This document shows positions 41,998-53,574 of a stretch of 64,000 nucleotides of DNA, in pieces. This stretch comes from Liolophura sinensis. Its lineage: Eukaryota; Mollusca; Polyplacophora; Chitonida; Chitonidae. The position numbers were made by a program, and so were the translations under genes. Location of the stretch: positions 9,548,001-9,612,000 of the forward strand of contig NC_088300.1 of NCBI RefSeq assembly GCF_032854445.1, given 5' to 3'. The notes under the pieces were generated by a model. The model had not been told where the DNA came from and did no database searches. It worked only from the letters and a program-made list of their open reading frames with translations. How positions within the stretch are numbered: the stretch's first letter is position 1; every line of letters begins with the position of its first letter.

Positions 41998-42250
41998 CTT
42001 ATTTATTCAATCCATTGGTGTTTTATGCCATAATCAAGAATATTTCACTTATATGATAGCAGCCAGCATTATGGTGGAGGAAACTGGGCAGAGCCCAAGG
42101 TAAACCAGCAACCATTTTCAGATTTACTGGCAGACCGGAGAGGAAGCCACCATGAGCTGGACACGAACTCAAAACAATCGCACTGATCAGAGGTTCCTTG
42201 GTCACTGTGCTGCATTTGCACAAAACTAGGCCCTCTCGTGACCAGAACAT
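41998..42250 (-). mobile_element. tRNA-derived SINE, family 1, between seipin and PIGF
   Basis: Carries the 'attggtgttttatgccata.tcaagaatatttcacttata' block, 'cagccagcattatggtgg', 'aaactgggcagagccc', and a head-side 'ggaagccaccatgagctgga'. It is fairly diverged, and no target-site duplication was identified. Confidence 0.85.
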
Positions 42251-42546
42251 AGCACACCTAGTGCTAGTACACTTGCAACAATGTAACCAATTTTGAGTGA
42301 CATGAACAGATCCATTTACTAATAAATTTATTTATCTGAATGTAGCCTATTGTCATACTCAAGAAACCCAAAGTGCTGTGAGCAAACCATGGACATTTGG
42401 AAAATTACTGATCTACTTAATGCATTTGTCAATCAATGGATACCATGTACAAATATATACACTGTACAGAAAAAATACACGTTTCTGTTTGAAGATGATT
42501 CAGATGAATGCTCCATCAATAAATAATGAGATCAGGACATCTACTA

Positions 42547-45500
42547 CTAGAATAGTTTGGACTTCCTGTTTCTTGTGCAGTAGATAAGATGGCAGGTTGA
42601 CAAGACCAGTCCTGAACAATACCCTCCCAACACACCAAGTACACAGCTGATTGGCCAGACCTGTAAAGGGTTGAAATTACATAGACCAATCAGAACTGGA
42701 AATATTACACAGTTTACTGGAGACAACCAGTCATAGCAATCATGTAGCTGTCTGGCCAGTGGGCAGACCTGACAAGGATAGAAATTACATGGACCAACCA
42801 GAGCCAACAAATATTACACAGTCTTCTGGAAAGAACAAATCATGACACACAGAATTGTCTAGTCACAGATGAGAATTATGAATGTAACACTGACCAATCA
42901 TGTAATCACAGTTTCTAAAATTTGCTCATGAAGCCTACGCTGCAGTGAAATAGACAGAATCGTGCAGAATTTTTATCTTTTTTATAACTACATTTTTTTA
43001 AAACTGAACAAATGCACCCAAATTTTACATAATACATGTAGAATGACTGAGTGAGTGATTATGACAGTGACAATATAGAAGTGTAGTACTGGCAGTTTAC
43101 CTGCCAAGGCCTGTCCCAGTCCAGAGGAATAGGGAAGGCTCCCAGCCAGGCCCCTAGCAGGCTACAAATACTGCAGATGTGTACCACTGATTCCACTCCC
43201 AACTCCGACCTGCAAATGGATACAGTACATGTAACGCTATGTTTTTACAAATGGCTAGACAACTGCTTATGATACACCAGAAGTGACATACTAATGTACC
43301 GCCCAACTGCTTGGCTTTTTGTCTGAGTACCTTATATTTGGAAAGGTTAAGAGGGGGTTCGGCTTTCACACAGAGATTTATTTATTTATATCACTTAATT
43401 GATGTAAAACACCTTACTCAATATATAATTTACACATACAATGACAGAATGAACAGCACTGACTATTTCGATCACACAATCTACAGTGGATGCTATCCCT
43501 TCAACATATCTAACCTGCAGTGGAAGCAAACTTTACAGCCTGTGCTATCCCCTCTGCCCTTACTACCTACAGTGGATGCAAACTTTACAGACTGCCAGCC
43601 CCTCCACACTTGTAATATCCAGTGGATGCAAATTTCAGCCTATGGTCCTAATTTGCTATGGGCAGCTGGAGTGTAGATGACATATTATTTCATTTTTCTT
43701 CCAAAGTGGATAAAAGAATAGATCATACATGTTGAGAAAATAGTTACGTATCCAGATTGCAGAGGGAGGCCCTAAAACACAACAAGCCGGCAGAATTGTG
43801 GTCGCTGTCAGAAGCATAGCAAAGTGATAAGTCTCTGCACTGGATCTGAAACATGCAAAGTTGGCAGAATTACATTTATGAGTCATTATAATATTGTGTA
43901 ATATATTGTGTAACTGCCTACAAAGAAGATATTCTAACACACCTGTTAATTCTTCAGCCTTTGAAGCATAGGACAGACAGGCATCATCTAAGATCTGGTT
44001 TTGTGCCTAGCACATGTAACTGGCCTCTTTCAAATAAAGAGAGGATAAGCTATCGTCATACATGTAACCATCATCTGTTCCAATCAAAACATAAACAACT
44101 ACCAGAAAGTTATCAAAATGTTGGTCTGGATATTTAAGTAAAACACTCTCATTAGTGAAAGCTTGCCTTTCCTGACACCTTTATGCCAAGTTCTAAAGTC
44201 CAGACTGGTTGGGACAAGCTTATGTGTGTAGGAATGAAAGTTTGGCAATACATGTGACTTAGAACAGGTTTTAAAGTTTGGTCTGATATGTGCCAAAAAA
44301 GCAAATGTGTACACTATCTGATATATATACATGCATAAGGCATTTTGCCTGCATTTCATAAGCATACACCAACTTGTTTTCCTTCAGGAAACAGATTATA
44401 AATGAACTAAAAACTTTTGTTCAGAATTCTGCTAACTATAAAATGTTGTCTTTTAAGGCCAAGCACATGTAAGTAAATAAGTAAAGACAGGTATATTTGT
44501 AGTCAGTGGTACTTACGCTAAAAACGGTGCACCAAACAGAATCGCTACAAGGTGATACACACCACTGAATAAGAGAATAACAGCAACAGACTTCAGCAAG
44601 TTCCCCACCTGTAAATAAAGGGCGAGCTGAAAGACTATTATTTGTTTATTTCCATGCACCAGGCAAGACAGAAGAATTTACTACTTGATCATACTGTATG
44701 TGAAACTGACGGATTTTGATAACTATGCTTAAGGTGAGACAGCACCTCATCAAATAGGTTTTTATCAATAGATGAATTTTCATTCTCAGAAGAATTAAAG
44801 CTCAACTAAGTGCTGTCTTCTCCTCTAAACTGAATTATACTGTGAAATATTTCTAGCTTCTAGGTGAAACTGTCAAGCCAGAAGAATGAATGAATGAATG
44901 ACTGACTAAGACTTCATGCTACAAATATGGCCTCTTCATGATAATTAAAGATATATGCATTATATATTTATAACTTCAAATTCAGTGGATGGAAGAAAAT
45001 GAATTTATTCGTCTTGCATATATCATGTGTTTAGAAATATTATGTTTATTATCCTAGATCAGGATTAGTCTGAAGAATTAGTTTTACCTGGACCATCAGT
45101 AAAAATGTTCATAGACCCCCCAAAAAGAGCCCTGTATCATACTCAAATGTTTTGTTTGGCTTTTGATGGAAATTTATTGTTCTTATTGTTCTCTCACTTT
45201 TAATTTTTGAAATCCTTATCCCTTTCATTTGGCAGAAAAAAAATCATACCAACCAACCATATTTTTTCTCTAAGATCTTTTTTATTATAATTTATTTATT
45301 TCTATATAACTACAGACTTCCCACAAGATAACAGACTGAATCAACAGCAGACAATGTTGTGCTTTTATGTAGGCCTACAAAATAACATCTGATGGATCCA
45401 AGATAAAACCACCTTTCCCCCCAGTCTGTGGCCTCACTGACCTGTCTACCGTGGCGGTAGACCAATGCTGTAACTGATCCGCACGGTTTAATTCCAACTG

Positions 45501-45870
45501 TGAGACTTATATTAATATAGATCAGTATTTTTGGTCCTCCAACCAGCCTGTATATACAGTGTTGACTGGATCAAACAGCACATGAAACAGAAGGTTTTCA
45601 CCATTTGGAAAACTGGGTGTGACTTTGTACCTTTTTCTGAGATTTCTGGACAATGAGGAGCCAGGAGGTAAATTCAAGGATTGCTATCAAGGCAGTAAAA
45701 CACTTGCATGAGGCTAAAGGATAAGCGATCGGGTCCAATAATGAACCCCCATTTACAGAGACTTTAAAAATAACTAGAACAGGAATCAGCAAGATAACAT
45801 TCCGTGTAACAATCTTCCTAACAACTGATTTATAGGGAAATTTCACATGTGTGTCCATGGCCGTCGCCAT
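42547..45870 (-). CDS. PIGF: PIGF, GPI ethanolamine phosphate transferase subunit, complete
   Basis: PIG-F is a small multipass ER protein that stabilises PIG-O (and PIG-G) for adding ethanolamine phosphate to mannoses of the GPI anchor. Five exons in transcript order: 45631-45870, 44517-44608, 43729-43845, 43101-43209 and 42547-42660. Phases all fit and give 223 aa (human 219). Recognisable blocks are HLVAILFGAPF, CCVLGPPSAIW, the hallmark GAWLGAFPIPLDWDRPWQ, and VWPISCVLG followed by a GLVLS segment and a basic C-terminus. Most of the chain is hydrophobic, as expected for about six spans. Exon 3 ends at the GTATGA donor (43728-43723), because only that choice keeps the frame and the family spacing. 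The start is the first of two Met codons (MATAMD). The N-terminal exon is the least conserved part. It is divergent from CINP, with 260 bp between start codons. Confidence 0.94.
42640..42835. repeat. About 107-bp duplication upstream of the PIGF last exon
   Basis: The block 'ggccag...cagacctg..aagg.t.gaaattacat.gacca..cagA' occurs around 42655-42710 and again around 42755-42815, with 'aatattacacag' following in both. The first copy includes the acceptor of the final PIGF exon, so an imitation acceptor lies about 107 bp further into the intron. Confidence 0.65.
43374..43640. repeat. SINE tail fragment and short tandem repeat in PIGF intron 3
   Basis: 43374-43432 (gatttatttatttatatcac followed by a diverged 'ttgatgtaaaacaccttactca') is a decayed tail of family 1 SINE. 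Next, 43481-43640 holds three to four copies of a unit containing 'cagtggatgcaaactttacag' variants with 'ccctccac/ccctctg'. Confidence 0.55.
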
Positions 45871-46130
45871 ATTTGTTCTCAGTCATTACTACCTTTTAAC
45901 TTAAAGATAAAACCGAAAAACGTTATTTCTGAAAACAACTTGCCCGAAAATTTGTGGATTAACAGCACAAAATTTAGTCAAAGTGAATACACAGAAGGCC
46001 TAAACAAAATCATCAACACTTTTGTAACGATATTTTTATAATTGTGTGCCACACGTGACCATTGCGAGTCCGTTTTCGTTTGATGCAGAATGTTATTTAG
46101 GTATTTTATAGTAGTGGCGAGAGAGTGAAG
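45871..46130. promoter_or_regulatory. Bidirectional promoter of PIGF and CINP
   Basis: Only 260 bp lie between the two divergent start codons, so both promoters and both 5' UTRs must share this stretch. It contains an E-box CACGTG at 46052-46057. No TATA box was assigned with confidence. Confidence 0.75.
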
Positions 46131-49100
46131 ATGTCGGGGAGGAAGAAGAGGAACAGGCTGTTTCACGAAAAGTCGCCTCAAAAGATGTACGATGAAGCGG
46201 AGGAAAATTTTTCTCCAGTTAAAAGTAAGATGTTGAACTACTGTTCTGGGACAAAACTTAATTGATTCATACATGTAGTTTACGTTTCCTGTGATTTCTG
46301 ATTTCAATTTCTCAGTAAGCACTTGTGGTAGACGACCCATATATTTTACAATACTGTGATCCTATTTTTAATGTTGGTCTGTGTTCAAAATTAGGATGCA
46401 TTTATTTATTTATTTGCTTGGTGCTTTATGTCGTGTTCAAGAATATTGCACTTATACGGCAGCGGCCGGCATTATGGTGAGAGGAAACCGGGCAGAGCCG
46501 GAGGGAAACCCGATAGAATTGCGTGGATACCCAGGACCATCCAAAGGTTGCTGGCAGACCTTCCTACCTACGGCCGGAGAGGAGATCATCATAGGCTGGA
46601 CTTACAGCATTGCATTGGTGGGAGGCTCCTGGGTCATTGCGCCACACTGGCATGCATGTTCTGTATTTATGCATCCACTTTTTACATAGTGCACCCAAAA
46701 ATGTTCACCTGTGTAGCCATTCTGTACTCTTTTTTTTCTCCTTCGGACCCTGTGGTTGTTGTATTGGACATGTATTAACTCTATCATCTGTCATTCACAG
46801 GTCCATCTAGTCCATATCACATGCAAAGAAATCTTCAGGGAAGTGCACGGAAGATAAAAGATGCTGCAGCTGACTGGCATAATGGGATTCTGAAATGGAA
46901 TTCTTTGAACTCAGAGGGAGTGAAAATAATCAACAAAATAGCCAATATTAAACTGGAGAGGATGTAAGCAAGTAGCTTGTTTTTCATTCTCTTATCCAAA
47001 TGTTAAATGCAAATGTCAGAGAAATAGGACGTTTGAAGGAAATGAGAGAATTTTTCTGTAGCATGAAATGTAGCATGTGAGAAGTAGAATGCAAGCTAAC
47101 TGTTGGGAGATTATATTGTTAAACAGTAGCAGTGTCTGGAGGAAAAGTGAAGTTTGATACTCTTCTCAACAGCGAGATCAAAACTAGTGACTTACATATA
47201 CTACTGGATGATTGAGATGGAAATGATTTCCTTTCTTTCATCTTTCAGTTTCCTGTTCTTTCATCTGAGTTTACTTTAACCGTTGCACTGCCAGTCCTCC
47301 ATTATTATCTGTTTTCATTGCTGGCATTCTTTTCTTCTTTTTCTTCAGGTTTGCTTGTCAGCAGAATGAGAGTGAGGTGGCCTCTGGTGACCTTATGTCA
47401 CCTGACCTAGAGCCACTTTGTGAGGCATTAACAGTTATTGTTCAGTCTCAGGTAGGGTTTAGTACAGAGTTTATTCAACTGGTAACACAAATCAAGATCA
47501 TGCTATGTAGGTGTTTTCAAAAAATATATTAGTGCATCTGGCATTTTAGTGCAAGTATTAAACAGTAATGTTTTCTCTCTTCTCTGCCTCTCACCAGGTA
47601 TATATAGCATGTTTATACTCAACAGTGCCCAGTTTTCTCTGCCAAAACCCACCATCGTCTGAATGGCAAAATATTTTTCAGTGTAATGTAAACCACAGTC
47701 AACTAAATAACGAATGGAAAGAGATACATGAATGTAAACATTTAGTATTAGACAGGGAAGCCATAAAATAATTTATTTTTATTTTATCACTTATAAACTG
47801 CACTGTATTTTTCTTACAGGAAAAAATTGTGAGGAAGATGAAATCCATGAGAGTCATGTTGGTTGGTGTGAAGAACCTTGAAGCATTCAGATGTGAAGGG
47901 CAAGGAGAAGGAAACACAGCATCTCATCCATTATTTCAGTCTTGGTCTATCACAGAGTTTGGTAAGACATGGTCACTTGGTGATGAGAGCTTGCGACTTG
48001 TAACAGGCACAGCATTAGTGTAGGACTTCATCAGTCGTATACAGCCATATGAATAGTGTAGGACTTCATTGGGATATAAACAGGCACAGCATTAGTGTAG
48101 GACTTCATCAGTCATATACAGCAGTACAAATAGTGTAGGACGTCATTGGGATGTAAACGGGCACAGCATTAGTGTAGGACTTCATCAGGATGTTAGCATT
48201 GTCTGGTGGAAAAGCAGGCACAACATTAGTGTAGGACTTCATCTGAATGTTAGCAGGCACTGGATTAGTGTCAGACTTCATCAGGACATTAGCAGGCACA
48301 TCAGTAGTGCAGGATTTCATCCAGATGTTAACAGGTACAGCATTAGTGTAGGACTTCGTCGATAGATAATCAGACACAGCATTACTGTAGAACTTCATCG
48401 GAATGTAAACAGGCACAGCATGTAATAGTGTAGGAATTTGTCGGTACATAAACAGGCACAACATTAGTGTAGGACTTCTTTGATACGTAAACAGGCACAG
48501 CATTAGTGTAGGACTTCTTTGACATGTAAACAGGCACAGCATTAGTGTAGGACTTCATTGCCATGTAAACTGGCACAGCATTAGTGTAGGACTTTATTAG
48601 TGTTGGACTTCATCAATAGATAATCAAGCCAAGGACTTCACCAGCATATAATTCTGAACAACATGTAATAGTGTAGGACTTCATCGGTATGTAAACATCA
48701 ACAACATGTAATAGTGTAAGACTTCAGAGGCACATGAACAGGCAGAGCATTATTGTTGGACTTCACTGGCATATAAACGTGAACAAGATGTAATAGTGTA
48801 GGACTTCAGCGGCATGTAAACATGAACAACATGTAATAGTGTAGGACTTCATCAGCATGTAATCATGAACAACATGTAATAGTGTAGGACATCAGCAGCA
48901 CATAAACAGGGACAGCAATAGTGTAAGACTTCATTGGTTCATAAACAGGCACAGCATTAGTGTAGGACTTCACCGGCATATAAACATGAACAACAATAGT
49001 GTGAACATGAACAACATGTAATAGTGTAGGACTTCATCATCATGTAAACATGAACAACGTAATAGTGTAGGACTTAAGTGGCACACAAACAGGCACAGCA

Positions 49101-49785
49101 TTAGTGTAGGACTTCACCAGCACATAAACAGGCACAAAACTAATGTTAGACTTCATCAGGATCCAAACATGAAGATGTTCAAAATGAAAGAATTATTTCA
49201 ACTAATTTGTGGGAAATATTTAAAATGTTAAATAGAATATTATTACTAATTTGCACACCGCAGATGAGTATTTTTGTGTCTCATGACAGGGTCTGATGCT
49301 TTCTCCTATAATAATGAAACCTTGTTTACTCTCACCATGTGAATCCTCATTCTAACATGTAAATTTTTATTTTTGATCACATTGGCTTTCAGAATATCTG
49401 ATGAATACAGTTTTCAAAAAAAAGTAAAAAGTGAAAGAGAGAGAGAGAGAGAATTACTAAGATTGTGATTCAGAATGTTTAAAGAAACACTCCCTACCCT
49501 GATACAGGTTGTCCTTTTACAAATATTATATAATTAAGATGTGATCAAATACTAATATGGCTAATTAATTTCAATTTCTATATTTCAGAGGAGACATTCA
49601 AAGGACTAGGTGAAATGTATGAGAAAGAGTTGGAACTAAAGAAGATAATTGGCCAGAATGTGGCACATGCCAAAGACAGGAATGCTTTAATGATGTATAC
49701 ATCTTCATGGCTTCATCAGCCATACATTGAGGAGAGAGCAGAGATCCTACTGGAGGGTATGCTGATAGAAACAGGTCACAAGTGA
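46131..49785 (+). CDS. CINP: CINP, CDK2-interacting protein, complete
   Basis: CINP binds CDK2 and ATRIP and is a subunit of the SPATA5-SPATA5L1-C1orf109 (55LCC) AAA ATPase complex, acting in replication checkpoint and ribosome maturation. Five exons: 46131-46224, 46801-46963, 47349-47451, 47820-47961 and 49589-49785. Phases all fit and give 232 aa (human 212). The signature is ARKIKDAAADWHNGILKWNS in exon 2. The C-terminal LGEMYEKELELKK and SWLHQPYIEERA...LIETGHK in exon 5 match the family end LHQPYVES...LLETGH. The N-terminus is basic (SGRKKRNR). Stop TGA is 49783-49785. The last 70 or so coding bases are the first unit of the 78-bp array that continues downstream. Intron 1 holds a SINE and intron 4 a 40-bp minisatellite. 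A + strand AATAAA near 51342 would place the whole array in the 3' UTR. Confidence 0.93.
46396..46655 (-). mobile_element. tRNA-derived SINE, family 1, in CINP intron 1
   Basis: Begins tttatttatttatttgcttg, includes 'aagaatattgcacttatacggc', 'gccggcattatggtgagagg' and 'aaaccgggcagagccggag', and a head side with 'acggccggagaggag'. An extra 'gatagaattgcgtggatacc' segment within the body distinguishes it from the 16.1-kb copy. Confidence 0.87.
48000..49170. repeat. About 40-bp minisatellite in CINP intron 4, roughly 28 copies
   Basis: The core unit is agtgtaggacttcatc followed by 'a.catgtaaacaggcacagcatt' (or 'aacatgaacaacatgtaat'). Unit length varies from about 36 to 44 bp. It begins about 40 bp after the exon 4 donor. 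Confidence 0.9.
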
Positions 49786-51295
49786 GGTGTACATCAGCCA
49801 TACATTGAGGAGAGAGCAGAGATCCTACTGGAGGGTGTGCTGATCAAAACAGGTCACAAGTGAGGTGTACATCAGCCATACACTGAGGAGAGAGCAGAGC
49901 TTCTACTGGAGGGTATGCTGTTAGAAACAGGTCACAAGTGAGGTGTACATCAGCCATGCACTGAGGAGAGAGCAGAGATCCTACTGGAGGTTATGCTGAT
50001 CGAAACAGGTCACAAGTGAGGTGTACATCAGCCATGCATTGAGGAGAGAGCAGAGCTCCTGCTGGAGGGTATGCTGATCGAAACAGGTCACAAGTGAGGT
50101 GTACATCAGCCATACTCTGAGGAGAGAGCAGAGCTCCCACTGGAGGGTATGCTGATAGAAACAGGTCACAAGTGAGGTGTACATCAGCCATGCATTGAGG
50201 AGAGAGCAGAGATCCTACTGGAGGGTATGCTGATAGAAACAGGTCACAAGTGAGGTGTACATCAGCCATACACTGAGGAGAGAGCAGAGCTCCCACTGGA
50301 GGGTATGCTGATAGAAACAGGTCACAAGTGAGGTGTACATCAGCCATGCATTGAGGAGAGAGCAGAGATCCTACTGGAGGTTATGCTGATCGAAACAGGT
50401 CACAAGTGAGGTGTACATCAGCCATGCATTGAGGAGAGAGCAGAGCTCCTACTGGAGGGTATGCTGATCGAAACAGGTCACAAGTGAGGTGTACATCAGC
50501 CATACATTGAGGAGAGAGCAGAGATCCTACTGGAGGGTATGCTGATAGAAACAGGTCACAAGTGAGGTGTACATCAGCCATACATTGAGGAGAGAGCAGA
50601 GCTCCTACTGGAGGGTATGCTGATAGAAACAGGTCACAAGTGAGGTGTACATCAGCCATACACTGAGGAGAGAGCAGAGCTCCTACTGGAGGGTATGCTG
50701 ATAGAAACAGGTCAAAAGTGAGGTGTACATCAGCCATACACTGAGGAGAGAGCAGAGCTCCTACTGGAGGGTGTGCTGGTGGAAACAGGTCACAAGTGAG
50801 GTGTACATCAGCCATACACTGAGGAGAGAGCAGAGCTCCCACTGGAGGGTGTGCTGATAGAAACAGGTCACATGTGAGGTGTACATCAGCCATACACTGA
50901 GGAGAGAGCAGAGCTCCCACTGGAGGGTATGCTGATAGAAACAGGTCACAAGTGAGGTGTACATCAGCCATACACTGAGGAGAGAGCAGAGATCCTACTG
51001 GAGGGTATGCTGATAGAAACAGGTCACAAGTGAGGTGTACATCAGCCATACACTGAGGAGAGAGCAGAGCTCCTACTGGAGGGTATGCTGATCGAAACAG
51101 GTCACAAGTGAGGTGTACATCGGCCATACATTGAGGAGAGAGCAGAGATCCTACTGGAGGGTATGCTGATAGAAACAGGTCACAAGTGAGGTGTACATCA
51201 GCCATGCATTGAGGAGAGAGCAGAGGTCCTACTGGAGGGTATGCTGATCGAAACAGGTCAAAAGTGAGGTGTACATCAGCCATACATTGAGGATA
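49706..51295. repeat. 78-bp array of the CINP terminal coding exon, 20 exact-length copies
   Basis: The block catcagccatacattgagga, running through the CINP stop codon to gaggtgta, recurs every 78 bp. The first unit start is 49714 and the last 51274, a distance of exactly 20 x 78, so no indels have accumulated. Copies differ only by substitutions (cat(a/g)cattgagg, gagatcctac/gagctcctac/gagctcccac, gat(a/c)gaaac). Unit one is real CINP coding sequence; each later unit could encode the same last 23 residues and stop. Confidence 0.96.
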
Positions 51296-51299
51296 CTGC

Positions 51300-53560
51300 A
51301 GTTTTCAGCCAGTTTTCACACACAAGTGTCTTAATTAAGAGAATAAATTGTTAATTTTGTTTACGTTGGAATTACATTTAACTTAAGACCCTAACTTTTG
51401 GCAATGTCAGGCCAAACTGAACAAGCATAATAGAATAACACTCGTCTTTGATTACTAAAGTTGCAAGTTCAAATCCAGCTTCCACTGACTTTCCCTTCTG
51501 CTTTGTAAAGTTTGTGGCAAGATGTTGAGGTTCAGAGCTCATCAGGTCGCTGTCTAGTCATGCATTCCACGTCTAACCTAGCAAGTAAAGGATTGGATTC
51601 ATCTCCTTGACTCGTGGTCTAGATGGCCTAGCTCTTACCATTGGCCCTTGACGTGTGAAGTTGTGGGATCAAATCAACTACCTTACATAAGGCACCAACT
51701 CCACGAAGCCATTTCTGATTTATCAGTAAGTCAAACTTTAAAATCTCTTCAAAATGGTTAGTTTTTGGTACTGAAATTTGAAATTTGCACACATTTGTCT
51801 TAAAATAATATTGATCAGGTGGACACTATGTTTTCCAAAGCTGAATAGTAATGTTTAAGATCTTATTTCAAATTTCCACTTAAGTCAGAAATGGTTTGTG
51901 GAATCCGCACTAGGAGGTTTGAGTTGTTTGTGAGGTGCTGTGCTGTTCTCTGTCTGACCACAGCCTCCTCCACACATTTACAGCTGTCAGGCCCTGCAGG
52001 AAAATATTACTGAGTATCATGTCAAACACAAATCAGATCTTCTGGAGGCCTGATTCTAAGTGTAAAGGAACCTGTCAAAGACCAGAATTGATAATTTATT
52101 TGGTTAACGCCAAAATTTTTTGTCCTGTATGGTGTGGAGTAAACCAGCAGCCTTTGACAAAAAACGTTATTTCTTACATGTGAGCATGGTCATTTATGTT
52201 GTTTATGTAGAGGAAGTGATTAGCGATGAATTTCACGAATCTGCATGTAAATGACTGTAACAAGACTGTAGCTGTCAAAGGTTGGAAACAGAAGTTGATC
52301 CCATTAGGACCTGTCAGACTTTTACTACCAGTAGCACATCCCATTGTGCAAACAAGAAGTTAACAACACTCTGGCAATCACTCCATCTTTATCATATGAG
52401 GTCTAAAGCAGTTTACTGTACCAATCTCCAGCTAGATGTACATTGTGATTCATGCAGATGAGAAGTTTGTAAGAATCCTTGTAGATTCAGATGCTGCTTG
52501 TTGAATGGTTTCTCCTCAGGCATATCTTTATAAAGTGAAGGTACACTTTGAGAGAAACATGTCCATCACATCTTCCTGCCGGCAAGGTTGATGCTTGCTG
52601 TCGGACATGGTTGGCTTGATTAAATGAAGATGTGTCCACCACAGCCCATTAAAGATCTGATAAACCTATACAAGTTACCCTGTTTCTTCCAGTTTTTAGA
52701 ACACCTGGGGGCTGTTTCTGGTAAGGGTCGCAACGTTATGCCAGTCTAATCACCATGACATCACATACCGACTCTATACGCCACTTTTGCATTTGCGAAA
52801 GACGTAACATTATAACACCTTTGAAAGACAGCCCTCTGGTCTACCCATTTTAGGCAGTATATATGTACTTGTAGCAGGAATATTGAGTTTTTTTCTCACA
52901 TATTTAGACCATCTGATAAACAACGTACTCATATCTTTACTTTTCCAGAAGGCTGGTAAAGAAATGTAATATTCTACTTTTAACATAAACTAATATGTTC
53001 CAAAAATTAGAAGAATTGGATATTGAATTTTAACCACTCACACGATATTTAAATCTCTACATCTAAATGAAGTCACATTTGTTAATAGTTTATGTAATTC
53101 TTTTGAAGAATTTTGGTCATTTGACCCCACATGGCTGGGTACAATTCAAATGACTAAACGGTCATCTTAGGTTACCGATATTTATCATTTATAGATTTAA
53201 CTGATTCTTGCTCAACACCATACTCACAAAGTTTTCACTGATGCGAAGGTGGTCAGTTTTTGACTTGTACACAATATTGGTGAAACACAAATGGTCTTCA
53301 GCAAACTTTAAAGTGCTTAAATGGCCACACAATCGTTATAGACCGCTTATGATCACCACAGACCCAAGATGACAGCGGGGAGTCTACAAATTCCACGTGG
53401 AAGGCTAGGCTTTAACCCACATCTTCCGTGTCCCATTACCCACTAGATCATGGAAATGTGCAGAGTAGCAAGGGTTGATTAAATACTGAGATTATCTTGG
53501 TAAAGATCTGTTAAACCCCTCTGCCCCACCTCAGGTCAGAGAAATAGAACAACGCAAGCT
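51300..53560. other. CINP 3' end and spacer toward the phosphatase gene
   Basis: No gene recognised. Decayed tRNA-like SINE heads are suggested at 51605-51690 (A-box-like gtggtctagatggc, B-box-like gggatcaaatc, + strand) and at 53395-53465 (minus strand tgatctagtgggtaatgg and gggttaaagcc). The rest is AT-rich single-copy DNA. Confidence 0.45.
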
Positions 53561-53574
53561 GTGTATGTGATACA

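Noticed and set aside
48108-48576. Repeated minus-strand frames with MKSYTNAVPVY units
   Set aside because: Translations of the 40-bp minisatellite in CINP intron 4.
50381-51283. 300-codon open frame on the minus strand with a 26-residue repeat
   Set aside because: It is the reverse strand of the 78-bp CINP array. The unit length is a multiple of three, so any unit without a stop stays open throughout. No start, splice or family evidence.
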